The notes under the pieces were generated by a model. The model was not told the origin of the DNA. It was given only the letters and a program-made list of their open reading frames with translations, and made no database searches. Of a stretch of 64,000 nucleotides of DNA, positions 26,482 through 36,160 are shown piece after piece; the stretch's first letter is position 1; each line of letters starts with the position of its first letter. The DNA is taken from assembly GCA_900316585.1 (NCBI GenBank), contig ONDM01000003.1:218253-282252 (forward strand), given 5' to 3'. A program made the position numbers and the translations under genes. This DNA comes from an uncultured Prevotellaceae bacterium (GTDB lineage Bacteria; Bacteroidota; Bacteroidia; Bacteroidales; Bacteroidaceae).

Positions 26482-27090
26482 TTAGATTTGACTGAGGAAT
26501 TCCTTCAGCAGTCCCACATCCTTGTAGGCCTTGTCGCTCTCGAACCTGCTGTTCAGGTCGATGCCCACCCACTTGGGGTGATGGAACTCCTTCAGTGCCG
26601 GGATGCTCTCCGGACCTATGCCTCCGCTCAGCAGGAAAGGAGTCTTTCCCTGATAGGACTCCAGCAGGCTCCAGTCGAATGATACGCCCGAACCACCCAC
26701 CGAGTCACATTTCGTGTCGAAGAGGAAGTAGTCGCACACTCCCTCATAGGCTTCTGTGGCCAGCAGGTCCTCCTTTGTACTGATGCTGAACGCCTTCATG
26801 GTCTTCAGCCCAGGCACCAGCTCCCGCACATCCCGGATAAAATGCGGACTTTCCTTTCCGTGGAACTGGACCATATCCAGCTGGTAGGCCGCAATGAAAA
26901 TCAGCAGCCCGTCCTTGTTCATGTCCACAAACACTCCCACACGCTTTGCCTTTTTCGGCAGGTAGCTGGGAACTATCGGCACGAACCGGGGCGATTTCGG
27001 ATAGAGGATGAATCCCATCCAGTCCACACCCAGTTCCTCCACCTCACGGATATTCTTCGGGTCCCGCATCCCACAAACCTTTACTATCAT
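26482..27090 (-). CDS. trpF: Phosphoribosylanthranilate isomerase
   Basis: Start is set at the ATG at 27090 (MIVKVCGMRD), which overlaps the trpC stop as ATGA; the longer frame to 27153 lies within trpC. The motif KVCGMRDPKNI carries the catalytic Cys; FVDMNKDGL, FHGKES, the catalytic Asp in LFDTKCDSVGGSG, and LSGGIGPES match TrpF. It converts N-(5-phosphoribosyl)anthranilate to the CdRP isomer. The length of 203 residues is normal. Confidence 0.96.
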   Translation of the reverse strand: MIVKVCGMRDPKNIREVEELGVDWMGFILYPKSPRFVPIVPSYLPKKAKRVGVFVDMNKDGLLIFIAAYQLDMVQFHGKESPHFIRDVRELVPGLKTMKAFSISTKEDLLATEAYEGVCDYFLFDTKCDSVGGSGVSFDWSLLESYQGKTPFLLSGGIGPESIPALKEFHHPKWVGIDLNSRFESDKAYKDVGLLKEFLSQI

Positions 27091-27878
27091 TTCTCCAGTG
27101 CTTGAATAAAATTCTTCAGTGCCAGTCCGGGGTTCTCTTCCTTCATGAAACATTCCCCGATGAGGAAGCCTCGGAAGCCCACCTGGCGCAGGGCTTTCAC
27201 CGTTTCCGGATTGCTGATGCCACTCTCGCTCACCAGCACCGGCAGGTCCTCCTCCTTCATGCCAGCTTTACGAAGGTTGTCTAGCTTCTCCAGCATCAGC
27301 GCGGCGATGCCGAACGATACCTGCACATCCGTATGGAAGGTTCCCAGATGGCGGTTGTTCACGCCCAGCATATCCGGGATGGCCACCTTCAGGTAGTCCA
27401 GCTCCTTCAGGTCGTGCACCTCCAGCAGCACCTCCAGACCCAGGCTGTGTGCCAGGCTCAGCAGCACCTCATATTCTGCCGTGGCCAGGTCGGCCGCAAT
27501 CAGCAGGATGGCATCCGCCCCAATCACCTTGGCCTCGTACACCTGGTAGGGGTGTACGATGAAGTCCTTCCGCAGGATAGGCGTGTTCACCTCCTTCCTC
27601 ACCTCCACGATGTACTCCGGGGAACCCCCGAAATAGGTCTCATCCGTCAGGATGGAGAGGGCAGCGGCCCCCTCTTCCGCATAGCGTGGAATCACCTCCA
27701 GCGGCTCGGCACCGGCATGGATCCAGCCCTTGGAGGGCGACTTCCGCTTGAACTCTGCGATGATGCCGCTCCGGCTCTTCCGCAGGGCCTCTTTCATGCT
27801 CCGCTTCTTGGTCAGGGCAGCCCGCACTTCCTTTCGCTTGTCTGCTACTATTTCTTCCAGTATATCTTTCATCTTCAA
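27087..27878 (-). CDS. trpC: Indole-3-glycerol phosphate synthase
   Basis: Recognised by IAEFKRKSPSKGWI (substrate-binding Lys), ALSILTDETYFGGS, VLRKDFIVHPYQVYEAK with its catalytic Lys, VNNRHLGTF and SESGISNPE. It closes the indole ring from CdRP. At 263 residues it is a stand-alone TrpC, not the TrpCF fusion of enterobacteria. It overlaps trpD by 4 nt and trpF by 4 nt, so the operon is tightly coupled. Confidence 0.97.
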   Translation of the reverse strand: MKMKDILEEIVADKRKEVRAALTKKRSMKEALRKSRSGIIAEFKRKSPSKGWIHAGAEPLEVIPRYAEEGAAALSILTDETYFGGSPEYIVEVRKEVNTPILRKDFIVHPYQVYEAKVIGADAILLIAADLATAEYEVLLSLAHSLGLEVLLEVHDLKELDYLKVAIPDMLGVNNRHLGTFHTDVQVSFGIAALMLEKLDNLRKAGMKEEDLPVLVSESGISNPETVKALRQVGFRGFLIGECFMKEENPGLALKNFIQALEK

Positions 27879-28879
27879 CTCATGAAGGCTATATAATTTC
27901 TCAGTACGTTCAGGGCAGCACCGCTCTCCAGCGACTCACGGGCGATGGACAGACACTCCTGGAAAGTCATCTCCTGCTCAATCACATGGATAGCGAAGGC
28001 CGCATTGATAAGCACCACATTCTTCTGCGCCTTGGTGGCCCGGTTCTCCAGCACGTTGTCGAACACTCCCTTGGCATCCTGCACGGTGGCACCGCCATAG
28101 AGCTCCGAAGGATTAATCACATGCATGCCGAACTCCTCCGGCTGGTACACATGCTCCTCCTCGTTGTACATTACCTTGAAGCTGCCCGTCAGCGAAATCT
28201 CATCGTAGCCGTCCACGCTGGTCACAATGCCGAACGGGATGCCTATCCGTTGGTACACCTGCCGGTACAGCCGTTGCTGGTCCAGGTTTGCCGTGCCCAG
28301 GAACTGGTAGTCCGGACGGCAAGGGTTCACCAGCGGGCCCAGCAGGTTGAAGCAGGTCGGGGTACCCAGTAGGCCCATGGCCTTGCGGGCAGGAGCCACC
28401 CACTTCATGCCCTTGGCGAACAGCGGTGCATGCTGGTGTACAAAATTACACTTTTCCAGGCATTCCAGCAACTTTTCATTGTCCGAAGTGAACTTGATGC
28501 CATGCGCCTCCTGCACGTTGCTCGTACCACTTACCGAAGAGGCGGCATAGTTGCCGTGCTTGGCCACCTTGTACCCTGCACCGGCCACCACCAGGGCGGC
28601 ACAGGTGGAGATGTTGAACGTGTTCTTGCCGTCGCCTCCCGTTCCCACAATGTCGATGACCTTGTGTGGCTTGAAGCTCACGGGTACACCTGTCTCCAGC
28701 AGACCTTCCCGCAGTCCCAGGATTTCGTCCACGGTCACGCCACGCATCTGGATACCCATTAGGATGGCGGCAATCTGCATGTCCGTATATTTCTGGTCGC
28801 AGATTTCCAGCATGATGTTCTTCGCCTCTTCCTTGGTGAAATGCTCCTGCGCCACCAGCTTCTTCAAAATCTTATTCAT
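27875..28879 (-). CDS. trpD: Anthranilate phosphoribosyltransferase
   Basis: The start is ATG 28879 (MNKILKKLVAQEH); an upstream in-frame TTG at 28906 would overlap trpG. The motif VDIVGTGGDGKNTFNIST is the PRPP-binding glycine loop, followed by KHGNYAASSVSGTSNV and a second metal-binding region. It transfers phosphoribose to anthranilate. The 334 residues contain no fused glutamine amidotransferase, in keeping with the separate trpG immediately upstream. Confidence 0.97.
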   Translation of the reverse strand: MNKILKKLVAQEHFTKEEAKNIMLEICDQKYTDMQIAAILMGIQMRGVTVDEILGLREGLLETGVPVSFKPHKVIDIVGTGGDGKNTFNISTCAALVVAGAGYKVAKHGNYAASSVSGTSNVQEAHGIKFTSDNEKLLECLEKCNFVHQHAPLFAKGMKWVAPARKAMGLLGTPTCFNLLGPLVNPCRPDYQFLGTANLDQQRLYRQVYQRIGIPFGIVTSVDGYDEISLTGSFKVMYNEEEHVYQPEEFGMHVINPSELYGGATVQDAKGVFDNVLENRATKAQKNVVLINAAFAIHVIEQEMTFQECLSIARESLESGAALNVLRNYIAFMS

Positions 28880-28890
28880 AGTTGTCTCGT

Positions 28891-29454
28891 TTAGTTGTTC
28901 AGCCAATTTTGTATGATTGTTTTTCCCGTCGGGGTCAGCACGCTTTCCGGATGGAACTGAATGCCCCGTATGTCGTATTCCCTGTGCCGAAGGGCCATCA
29001 CCTGCACCTCATCGCTCACTGCCAGGATTTCCAGCTCGGCAGGTAAGGTCTCCGTCTCCACCACCCAGGAGTGGTAGCGTCCCACCAGGATATCCTCCGG
29101 CAGACCTTGGAAGAGGTAGTCCTCTCGGGCAATGTGTACCGGTGTCTGCACCCCGTGGAACACCTCGCTCAGGTTCACCAGCGTACCCCCGAACACCTCG
29201 CCGATGGCCTGTTCCCCTAGGCAGATGCCCAGTATCGGCTTCCGGCCGGCATAGGTCCGTATCACGTCCAGCAGCAGTCCCGATTCTGAAGGAATGCCCG
29301 GTCCCGGACTCAGCATAATCTTGTCGAACGCTTCCAGTTCCGGCAGGCAGAACTGGTCGTTCCGGAACACCGTCACCTCAGCCCCCAGCTCCTTCACCAG
29401 GTGCACCAGGTTGTAGGTGAAGCTGTCGTAGTTGTCTATCATCGCCACCTTCAT
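28891..29454 (-). CDS. trpG: Anthranilate synthase glutamine amidotransferase component
   Basis: This class-I amidotransferase has IDNYDSFTYNLVH, LSPGPGIPSE, GICLGEQAIGE (nucleophile Cys; the Glu-Gln replaces the more common His-Gln) and GIQFHPESV with the catalytic His and Glu. It feeds ammonia from glutamine to TrpE. In many bacteria a TrpG is shared with folate synthesis, but its place between trpE and trpD points to tryptophan. Confidence 0.95.
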   Translation of the reverse strand: MKVAMIDNYDSFTYNLVHLVKELGAEVTVFRNDQFCLPELEAFDKIMLSPGPGIPSESGLLLDVIRTYAGRKPILGICLGEQAIGEVFGGTLVNLSEVFHGVQTPVHIAREDYLFQGLPEDILVGRYHSWVVETETLPAELEILAVSDEVQVMALRHREYDIRGIQFHPESVLTPTGKTIIQNWLNN

Positions 29455-29455
29455 G

Positions 29456-30874
29456 TCACATGTCCTCCGCCATTAAGATAGCCCGGCGCAGTGCCCCTAG
29501 CTTGTTGTTTACCTCCTGAAGCTCATATTCCTCGTTGCTCTTGGCCACGATGCCGCCGCCCGCCTGGAACCACAGCTCATTGTTGCGGCTCACGAACGTC
29601 CGGATAGTGATGGCCTGGTTCAGCGACTTGTCGAACCCGATGAATCCGATGCAGCCCCCGTATGCACCTCGGTTGTGCGGTTCATACTCGCTGATGAGCT
29701 GCATGGCCCTTACCTTGGGCGCTCCGCTCAGCGTCCCGGCAGGGAAGGTGTCGATGAACGCCTTGATAGGGTCTGCCCCCTTGTCCAGTTCTCCGCTCAC
29801 CCGGCTCACCAGGTGAATCACATGACTGTAGTACTGCAGGTCCTTGTAGAAGTCCACCTTCACGTTGTGGCAGTTGCGCGACAAATCATTTCGTGCCAAG
29901 TCCACCAGCATCACATGCTCCGCGTTCTCCTTCGGGTCTATCCGTAGGAACTCCGCGTTTCGCTTGTCCAGCTCATCGTTGCCCGTACGCTTGGTCGTGC
30001 CGGCTATCGGGTCGATGTAAGCCACATACTCCCCATCCCGGTTCTCTATCCGGCAGTGCGTCTCTGGGCTGGAACCGAAGATACGGAAGCCCCCGAAGTC
30101 GAAGTAGAACAGATATGGCGAAGGGTTGATACTGCGCAGGGCACGGTACAGCTTGAAGTCGTCCCCCTCATACTTTTGGATGAACCGGCGGCTCAGCACT
30201 AGTTGGAACACATCCCCCCGTTTGCAGTGTGCTATACCCTTGCTGATGTTCTCCTTGTGCTGCTTGTCGGTCAGCGTGCTGCTGGCCTCACCCACGGGGC
30301 GGAAAGGGTAGAGCGTCAGGTTCTGCCTATTCATGGCCTGCTCTATCTGCTCCATGTCCGGTTCCTCCTGCTCAGCCACCAGCTCGTTGATGCTCAGGGA
30401 ATTCCTGAAGTGGTCGAACACCACCACATACTTGTACAGGATATAGATCATGTCCGGTGCATCGTTTTTCGCCAGTGTCGTGTCCTTCACGTTGATATCC
30501 TCAAAGTACCGTACCGCATTGAACGAGGTGAACCCGAAGAGCCCCATGTTCTTCATCGCCTCCTTGTTCCCCTCCAGGTGGAAGGCATCCAGGAACTGGT
30601 TGATCAGAGCATCGCTGCGGTACTCCTTCGTAATCAGGTGCTCCACGACAGAGCCGTCGGGGAACACACATTTGCCCTGTCCATGGCTGATGCTCACCTG
30701 CGCCACGGGGCAAACCCCGATGAAGGAACGGCCGTTCTCACCCCCGTGATAGTCCGAACTCTCCATCAGGGCGCTCTGGGTGTATAAGTCCCTCAGCCTC
30801 AGGTAGGCTGAGACCGGTGTGTAGAGGTCACCCAGCATGCTCTTCTGCACCACGGTATAGTTAAATCTCGTCAT
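29456..30874 (-). CDS. trpE: Anthranilate synthase component I
   Basis: The 472-residue chorismate-binding enzyme shows [75 protein letters not shown] and [13 protein letters not shown], all family signatures. The N-terminal part probably carries the tryptophan feedback site. Its start overlaps trpB by 14 nt and it is 1 nt from trpG. It forms the anthranilate synthase complex with TrpG. Confidence 0.97.
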   Translation of the reverse strand: MTRFNYTVVQKSMLGDLYTPVSAYLRLRDLYTQSALMESSDYHGGENGRSFIGVCPVAQVSISHGQGKCVFPDGSVVEHLITKEYRSDALINQFLDAFHLEGNKEAMKNMGLFGFTSFNAVRYFEDINVKDTTLAKNDAPDMIYILYKYVVVFDHFRNSLSINELVAEQEEPDMEQIEQAMNRQNLTLYPFRPVGEASSTLTDKQHKENISKGIAHCKRGDVFQLVLSRRFIQKYEGDDFKLYRALRSINPSPYLFYFDFGGFRIFGSSPETHCRIENRDGEYVAYIDPIAGTTKRTGNDELDKRNAEFLRIDPKENAEHVMLVDLARNDLSRNCHNVKVDFYKDLQYYSHVIHLVSRVSGELDKGADPIKAFIDTFPAGTLSGAPKVRAMQLISEYEPHNRGAYGGCIGFIGFDKSLNQAITIRTFVSRNNELWFQAGGGIVAKSNEEYELQEVNNKLGALRRAILMAEDM

Positions 30875-32063
30875 AGTTGATGTTGTTTTTATGTTTCAGA
30901 TACGTATCCAGATCCTTGTCTCCCCGGCCGCTCACGGTCAGCACCACCACATCCTCCGGTTTGAACTTCATCTTCGGCAGCATGCCCAGCGCATGGGCGC
31001 TCTCCAGGGCGGGGATGATGCCCTCCAGCCGCGTCAGTTCAAATCCCGCCTGCAGCGCTTCCTGGTCGGTCACCGGAATCACGGTAGCCCGTCCCGTATC
31101 CGCCAGGTTGCAGTGCAGCGGTCCCGTACCCGGATAGTCCAGTCCGGCAGAGATGGAATACGGTTCGATTATCTGCCCGTCTTCCGTCTGCATCACCTTA
31201 ATCTTGCTGCCGTGCAGGATACCCACCGTGCCGATGGTGATGCTGGCTGCCGTTTCCGGCGTGTCCACTCCCAGACCGCCGGCCTCGCCCAGGACTATCT
31301 TCACTCGCTCGTCGTCCAGGTAGTGGTAGATGGTGCCGGCCGCGTTGGAGCCGCCGCCCACACAGGCCATCAGGTAGTCGGGATAGTCGCGCCCCACCTT
31401 CTCCTGCAGCTGCCATTTGATTTCCTCGGAGATGACACTCTGCAGCCTGGCCACCATGTCGGGGTAGGGATGTGGTCCCACCGTAGAGCCGATGATGTAG
31501 AACGTGTCCGCCGGATGGCAGCACCAGTCGCGAATGGCCTCGCTGGTCGCATCCTTCAAGGTCTTGTTGCCGCTCTGTACCGGGAACACCTCGGCCCCCA
31601 GCATCTTCATGCGCTCCACGTTCACATGCTGGCGCTCCACATCCAGGGCACCCATGTACACCCGGCAAGGCAGGTTCATCAGCGCACAGGCTGTGGCTGT
31701 AGCCACTCCATGCTGCCCTGCGCCCGTCTCCGCTATAATCCTAGTCTTGCCCAGCTTCTTGGCCAGCAGGATCTGCCCCAGGGCATTGTTGATTTTGTGC
31801 GCCCCCGTGTGGTTCAGGTCCTCCCGTTTCAGGTACAGCTGGCAGCCGTACTTCTCGCTCATCCGCTTGGCCAGGTACAGGGGAGAAGGCCTGCCCACAT
31901 AGTCCCTCAGCAGGGCATGGAACTCCTGCTTGAACGCCTCGCTCTCCAGGATAGGCAGGTAAGCCTGTTTCAGGTCCTCCACCGTCTTGTAGAGAATCTC
32001 AGGAATGTAGGCGCCTCCGTAGGTTCCGTAGAAACCTTCCTCGTTTACGTTGTAGTTTGTCAT
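30861..32063 (-). CDS. trpB: Tryptophan synthase beta subunit
   Basis: The 400-residue PLP enzyme has [14 protein letters not shown], the PLP-lysine motif [44 protein letters not shown] and [11 protein letters not shown]. It condenses indole with serine. As the first gene of the operon it lies 29 nt downstream of an intrinsic terminator in the leader region, so its expression and that of all downstream trp genes depends on read-through. Confidence 0.97.
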   Translation of the reverse strand: MTNYNVNEEGFYGTYGGAYIPEILYKTVEDLKQAYLPILESEAFKQEFHALLRDYVGRPSPLYLAKRMSEKYGCQLYLKREDLNHTGAHKINNALGQILLAKKLGKTRIIAETGAGQHGVATATACALMNLPCRVYMGALDVERQHVNVERMKMLGAEVFPVQSGNKTLKDATSEAIRDWCCHPADTFYIIGSTVGPHPYPDMVARLQSVISEEIKWQLQEKVGRDYPDYLMACVGGGSNAAGTIYHYLDDERVKIVLGEAGGLGVDTPETAASITIGTVGILHGSKIKVMQTEDGQIIEPYSISAGLDYPGTGPLHCNLADTGRATVIPVTDQEALQAGFELTRLEGIIPALESAHALGMLPKMKFKPEDVVVLTVSGRGDKDLDTYLKHKNNINYDEI

Positions 32064-32091
32064 ATTTCAGTTGTTTATTAGGATTCGACAA

Positions 32092-32130
32092 TAAAAAAAG
32101 GAACCTGCCGTAAGTTCTGGCAGGTTCCTT
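32092..32130 (-). terminator. trp leader intrinsic terminator (attenuator)
   Basis: On the minus strand a perfect 10-bp stem, GGAACCTGCC / GGCAGGTTCC (plus coordinates 32100-32109 and 32119-32128, extendable by AT pairs), is followed by a run of seven T and then ATT. It lies between the trp promoter and trpB, the arrangement expected for transcription attenuation. Confidence 0.9.
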
Positions 32131-32200
32131 CGTTGTTAAGGTATTAATTGTTTGACTGGAACACACAGGTAGTTGACTTACGACTTTTGGAGTTGTAAGT
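32109..32200 (-). promoter_or_regulatory. Candidate mutually exclusive leader RNA pairings of trp attenuator
   Basis: On the minus strand ACTTAC (plus 32195-32200, within the leader peptide) can pair with GTAAGT (plus 32176-32181, at its stop) as a 1:2 hairpin. The same GTAAGT, as CGTAAGT at 32176-32182, can instead pair with ACTTACG at 32109-32115 in the terminator loop. GTTCC at 32158-32162 can pair with GGAAC of the terminator's 5' arm (32124-32128). These give pause, antiterminator and terminator forms. Pairings were found by eye, with no energy calculation. Confidence 0.65.
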
Positions 32201-32234
32201 TGCGCCACCAAGATGTATTCAAATGCTGATTCAT
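32178..32234 (-). CDS. trpL: trp leader peptide
   Basis: A short open frame below usual gene-finder limits encodes MNQHLNTSWWRNLQLQKS, 18 residues with two adjacent Trp codons. It starts about 13-20 nt after the expected transcription start and ends 48 nt before the terminator stem. Tandem Trp codons in front of a terminator and a complete trp operon are the hallmark of ribosome-mediated attenuation: scarce charged tRNA-Trp stalls the ribosome at the WW codons and favours read-through. The sequence after the Trp codons can form alternative pairings (see the regulatory entry). Not supported by experiment here. Confidence 0.85.
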   Translation of the reverse strand: MNQHLNTSWWRNLQLQKS

Positions 32235-32253
32235 AGTTTCTATGTATGTGCTG

Positions 32254-32284
32254 CAAATATAGAGCATTTTCTGTAAAGTGCAAA
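32254..32284 (-). promoter_or_regulatory. trp operon promoter
   Basis: Minus-strand TTTG at 32281-32284 and TATATTTG at 32254-32261 are separated by 19 nt, a full match to the Bacteroidales -33/-7 promoter. Transcription should start near 32247, just before the leader peptide. The remaining stretch up to the mazG promoter at 32421 is AT-rich with no other gene seen. Confidence 0.8.
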
Positions 32285-32420
32285 AAAAAGACAGGAAAAA
32301 TGACGAAAAAATTCGCTTTTGTAAGAATTTTGACCAAAAATGCACATATTTGCTAATTATATAAGGTAGGGGTGTAAAAAAGAAAGTGCTAAATATTTAT
32401 CGTATCTGCACAGAATTCAC

Positions 32421-32428
32421 TATCTTTG
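32421..32428 (+). promoter_or_regulatory. -7 promoter box for mazG
   Basis: TATCTTTG fits TAnnTTTG and lies 20 nt before the mazG ATG. No strong TTTG is visible at the -33 distance. Confidence 0.5.
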
Positions 32429-32447
32429 CAGTTACGAAACTAAAATT

Positions 32448-33295
32448 ATGCATACCAGAGAAGAACAGATAAAAGCTTTCGGCCGCCTGCTTGACGTGAT
32501 GGATGAACTCCGTGAGAAGTGCCCGTGGGACCGCAAGCAGACCAACCAGACCTTGCGCCCCAATACCATTGAGGAGACGTATGAGCTTTGCGATGCCCTA
32601 CTTAAGGAAGACCGCAAGAACATCTGCAAGGAACTGGGCGATGTGCTCCTCCATGTGGTGTTCTATGCCAAGATTGGCAGCGAGACGCAGGATTTCGACA
32701 TCAAGGATGTGTGCGACCAGCTCTGCGACAAGCTCATTTTCCGTCACCCTCATGTCTTTGGGAACCAGAAGGCCGAGACTGCCGATGAGGTGCTGGTGAA
32801 GTGGGAGCAGATCAAGCAGAAGGAGAAGGACGGCAACAAGACCGTGCTCTCCGGCGTGCCAGAATCCCTGCCTTCCCTCATCAAGGCTTTCCGGGTGCAG
32901 GAGAAGGCTGCTAATGTGGGGTTCGACTGGGAACGCCCGGAGGAAGTGTGGGACAAAGTGCGTGAGGAATATGCGGAACTGCAGGCTGAACTGAACAGCC
33001 TCAAGGCTCAGCGGGAGGCGCTGGAACAGGCTGGGGTTGACAAGAAAGATGTGCGCTACCACGAGAACAGGCTCCGGGCCGAGCAGGAGTTCGGCGACTT
33101 GCTCTTCAGTCTGGTCAATGCCGGCCGTCTCTACAAGATTAACCCCGACAATGCCCTGGAGCGGACCAACCAGAAGTTCATCCGCCGGTTCGGGTATGTG
33201 GAGCAGAAAGCCAAAGAAATGGGAAAGGAACTGAAGGACCTCACCTTGGGTGAGATGGATGCCTTCTGGAACGAAGCTAAAGAACAGGAACGCAA

Positions 33296-33299
<4 letters not shown>
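32448..33299 (+). CDS. mazG: Nucleoside triphosphate pyrophosphohydrolase MazG
   Basis: The 283-residue protein has two MazG-type helical domains. The first has CPWDRKQTNQTLRPNTIEETYEL and KELGDVLLHVVFYAKI, the E-x-x-E and E-x-x-D metal-binding pairs. The second, around residues 160-240, has EEYAELQ and EQEFGDLLFSLVN. It hydrolyses (d)NTPs and may moderate ppGpp or remove damaged nucleotides. The stop overlaps the next gene by 4 nt. Confidence 0.95.
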
Positions 33300-34246
<947 letters not shown>

Positions 34247-34258
34247 GGAGAATAAATC

Positions 34259-34420
34259 ATGAACGAAGGATTGTATATACTCATTCTGGTGCTGGTCTTT
34301 GCAGCACTGTACCTCAACCGCATGTTTGGTTTCCTGGGCGTAGCATGGGAAGGTTACCTGTTCCATGCCGAACTGGTCCTGTTCCTTATCTATGTGTTCT
34401 GGAAAATGCGGAAGAGCTGA
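34259..34420 (+). CDS. Small membrane protein of unknown function
   Basis: A 53-residue frame starts 12 nt after the channel stop and is preceded by AAGGAG. It encodes MNEGLYILILVLVFAALYLN and a second hydrophobic segment (LVLFLIYVFWKM), giving two predicted membrane helices and a basic C-terminus (KMRKS). Its position, ribosome-binding-like sequence and following terminator suggest it is the last gene of the mazG-channel operon. No family recognised; it might be an accessory subunit of the channel. Confidence 0.6.
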   Translation: MNEGLYILILVLVFAALYLNRMFGFLGVAWEGYLFHAELVLFLIYVFWKMRKS

Positions 34421-34440
34421 GATTTCCTAAGATTATTAAA

Positions 34441-34490
34441 AAAGCGTCCTCTCTGTCTGAAGAGAGAACGCTTAATATTTTCGACCTTTT
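34441..34490 (+). terminator. Terminator of mazG-channel operon
   Basis: AAGCGT/ACGCTT (34442-34447, 34468-34473) and TCTCT/AGAGA form a stem with one internal mismatch, followed by TAATATTTTCGACCTTTTTAG. Confidence 0.75.
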
Positions 34491-34525
34491 TAGTTCTTAA
34501 AAGGGTATTTGTAAGACACAAATAA

Positions 34526-35050
34526 TTAGGAAGTTGGATGGATATGTAGAAGGTCATCGGTGACCAACCAACGGCTACTACCTAAAACATGTTCATTGTA
34601 ATAACCTTGGACCAGTTCTCCAGTTCCCATAAAATGGTCTATTCCTTCTTGTGTAAGTGTTATACCGTGACCATGAGATGTATTATCATATTGAATTGTT
34701 CCAGTGAAATATTGAGCGGCACTTGAAGGGGAAACCTCATAGTGGGGCGACCAAGCAGTACCAGTGTTTGTTATCGTTACAGATGTCAAGAGCCAGCAAT
34801 TGGCTCCAATAGTTTCGCCAGGTGTCAATGTAAATTGGTGTGTTTGTCCACATCCTCCACGATTAGCATCAACAGTCCAATCATCAGGTCCGCTTGCTCC
34901 ACCACCAAAAAAAATCAAGCATGAACCTTCTGTTCGACTACGACATTCCGCTTCCCATACGCCAGGTCCTGCAGGGCATGCCGCAACATACCTATTCGGA
35001 ATAAACTCCTCCACCTGCAGAGCAGGTTTCTCATAAATTTTCTTCTCCAT
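34526..35050 (-). CDS. MEKKIYxKP-family precursor-like protein A
   Basis: The 174-residue protein has no hydrophobic signal peptide. It begins MEKKIYEKPALQVEEFIPN then RYVAAC, a leader shared with proteins B (35681-36160) and C (49669-50073) in this window, after which similarity ends. The remainder is rich in Gly, Thr, Ser and His with Cys at about 25, 36, 44, 67 and 85. The leader-plus-variable-core layout, and the PqqD, radical SAM, kinase, peptidase and ABC transporter genes in the region, suggest a modified and exported peptide precursor. It is long for a RiPP, so a small secreted protein is the alternative. It is an AT-rich gene next to GC-richer neighbours. Confidence 0.6.
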   Translation of the reverse strand: MEKKIYEKPALQVEEFIPNRYVAACPAGPGVWEAECRSRTEGSCLIFFGGGASGPDDWTVDANRGGCGQTHQFTLTPGETIGANCWLLTSVTITNTGTAWSPHYEVSPSSAAQYFTGTIQYDNTSHGHGITLTQEGIDHFMGTGELVQGYYNEHVLGSSRWLVTDDLLHIHPTS

Positions 35051-35345
35051 AATTATAAATTTTATTGTAGTTGTTTCTCAGTTTTCATCCTTAATTCATC
35101 ACATCATAATGTGCTGCTGGTGGGGAATTGCCAATAGCCAGACACATAGATATATGCCTGCTATTCTTAAGTAGCGTTAAGACATGCTTGATTTCCATGA
35201 AACATAAATTTTTTCTCCTATATTGGATTTCTTCATTCAAAGATAAGAAATCCATCGATTTTCCCCTAAGTACTAAAACTTTTTCTCCTCTAAGTACTTT
35301 TCTTTAAATGCAAATGTAATATATAATCTTTTAACTTTATTTATA
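35051..35345 (-). repeat. Duplicated upstream/leader region, copy 1
   Basis: About 295 bp upstream of protein A are closely similar to the 36161-36455 segment upstream of protein B. Shared blocks include ACACATAGATATATGCCTGC, TTAAGACATGCTTG, CCATGAAACATAAATTT, TCTCCTATATTGGATTTCTT, AAGAAATCCATC and two copies of CTAAGTACT. Gene and promoter were evidently duplicated together. The roughly 180 nt between the putative -7 box (35238-35245) and the ATG is a long conserved untranslated leader that may fold or bind a regulator. Confidence 0.85.
35238..35290 (-). promoter_or_regulatory. Promoter of protein A: TTAGGGG element, tandem motif, inverted repeat round the -7 box
   Basis: Minus strand: TTAGGGG (plus 35263-35269), 17 nt, then TATCTTTG (35238-35245). 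A 9-bp inverted repeat GGATTTCTT / AAGAAATCC surrounds the -7 box. About 24 nt further upstream the AGTACTTAG motif recurs (AGTACTTAGAGGAG), giving a tandem binding-site look. Copy 2 at 36161-36455 keeps everything except a good -7 box. Confidence 0.55.
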
Positions 35346-35451
35346 TTTGTTTATTTACTAATCATTTTTTAACAAATTATAACAATTTCAGTTTGAAAAA
35401 AATATTTATCTATTTGCTTACAATTATTCTTTATTTGAAACAAATAAAAAG

Positions 35452-35480
35452 AAAACAGCACCCAAAAGGGTACTGTTAAA
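35452..35480 (-). terminator. Hairpin terminator, minus strand
   Basis: AACAG-C-ACCC and GGGT-A-CTGTT (35454-35463, 35468-35477) pair around an AAAA loop. On the minus strand this is followed by TTTTCTTTTTATTTG. It lies between proteins A and B and would stop transcription from B. Confidence 0.65.
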
Positions 35481-35577
35481 TTAATAAGTTATAAAAAGTA
35501 GCCTTGACATTAAATGGATAATTTACCGGAATTTTCTTTCTATCGTTGGTGATTCAGCGGATGACACACCCTTTAGT

Positions 35578-35609
35578 AAAAAAGGCGTATCTGAGAGAAT
35601 ACGCCTTTT
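35578..35609. terminator. Hairpin terminator downstream of protein B
   Basis: A 12-bp perfect stem, AAAAAGGCGTAT (35578-35589) and ATACGCCTTTTT (35598-35609), has an 8-nt loop; it is symmetric enough to act on both strands. Between this and 35480 I see no gene. Confidence 0.8.
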
Positions 35610-35680
35610 TGCAATTAAATGATGATAATAGAGTTATTCTAAAATGTCAATTTAATTATAATCTAAATTTTCAAATGATG

Positions 35681-36160
35681 TTAAGAAAGATTGTAGTGAG
35701 GTGTAAATTCAGATTCATGAAGTTGTGTCGTGACATGGGTATTAGTACCATTAGCAGTCCAAACTCTAACGCTCGTTGCATTTCTACCAGTAGTATATTG
35801 TGATGCATAACCCATTGGAAAAACATCTTCAATAGGAGTCCCTTTTGTAACAGTTATCGAATGTGTTCTATTACATGGAGAGAACTCTCCCCAGTTACTC
35901 TCTTTTGATGCCCACGTAAAATCATAATTAGTATCAGTCCTATTCCATACGCCTTGTGGACGTCCCATCCAATTTGTTTCAGTTTTCGCTTGTAATCCGG
36001 GAGTTCCATTAGTCTCTAACCAAACATAACTTCCAGCTCGGCTATCACATTTGAATGCATATGTTACCTCAGTCGGGCCATCACCACAACCTGAACAATA
36101 GTGGTTTGCCACAAATGCTTCTACCTGCATAGTAGGCTTTTCATAAATTTTCTTCTCCAT
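35681..36160 (-). CDS. MEKKIYxKP-family precursor-like protein B
   Basis: The 159-residue protein starts MEKKIYEKPTMQVEAFVAN then HYCSGC; the leader is nearly that of protein A, including 19 identical nucleotides at the start. The rest is unrelated to A or C: Thr, Asn and Trp-rich, with many N-x-S/T triplets and Cys at about 22, 25, 38 and 95, and no membrane segment. The upstream 300 bp duplicates that of A. The function is unknown; a maturation substrate is inferred from the shared leader and the genomic surroundings. Confidence 0.6.
   Translation of the reverse strand: MEKKIYEKPTMQVEAFVANHYCSGCGDGPTEVTYAFKCDSRAGSYVWLETNGTPGLQAKTETNWMGRPQGVWNRTDTNYDFTWASKESNWGEFSPCNRTHSITVTKGTPIEDVFPMGYASQYTTGRNATSVRVWTANGTNTHVTTQLHESEFTPHYNLS

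Noticed and set aside
32092..32280. T-box or riboswitch control of trp
   Set aside because: No T-box sequence; the tandem Trp codons and terminator explain the leader more simply.
35546..35803. 85-codon plus-strand frame
   Set aside because: It crosses a perfect terminator stem and the 3' end of gene B on the other strand.
34526..36160. Proteins A and B as lipoproteins
   Set aside because: They have a Cys near residue 25 but the N-terminus is charged, with no hydrophobic segment before it.
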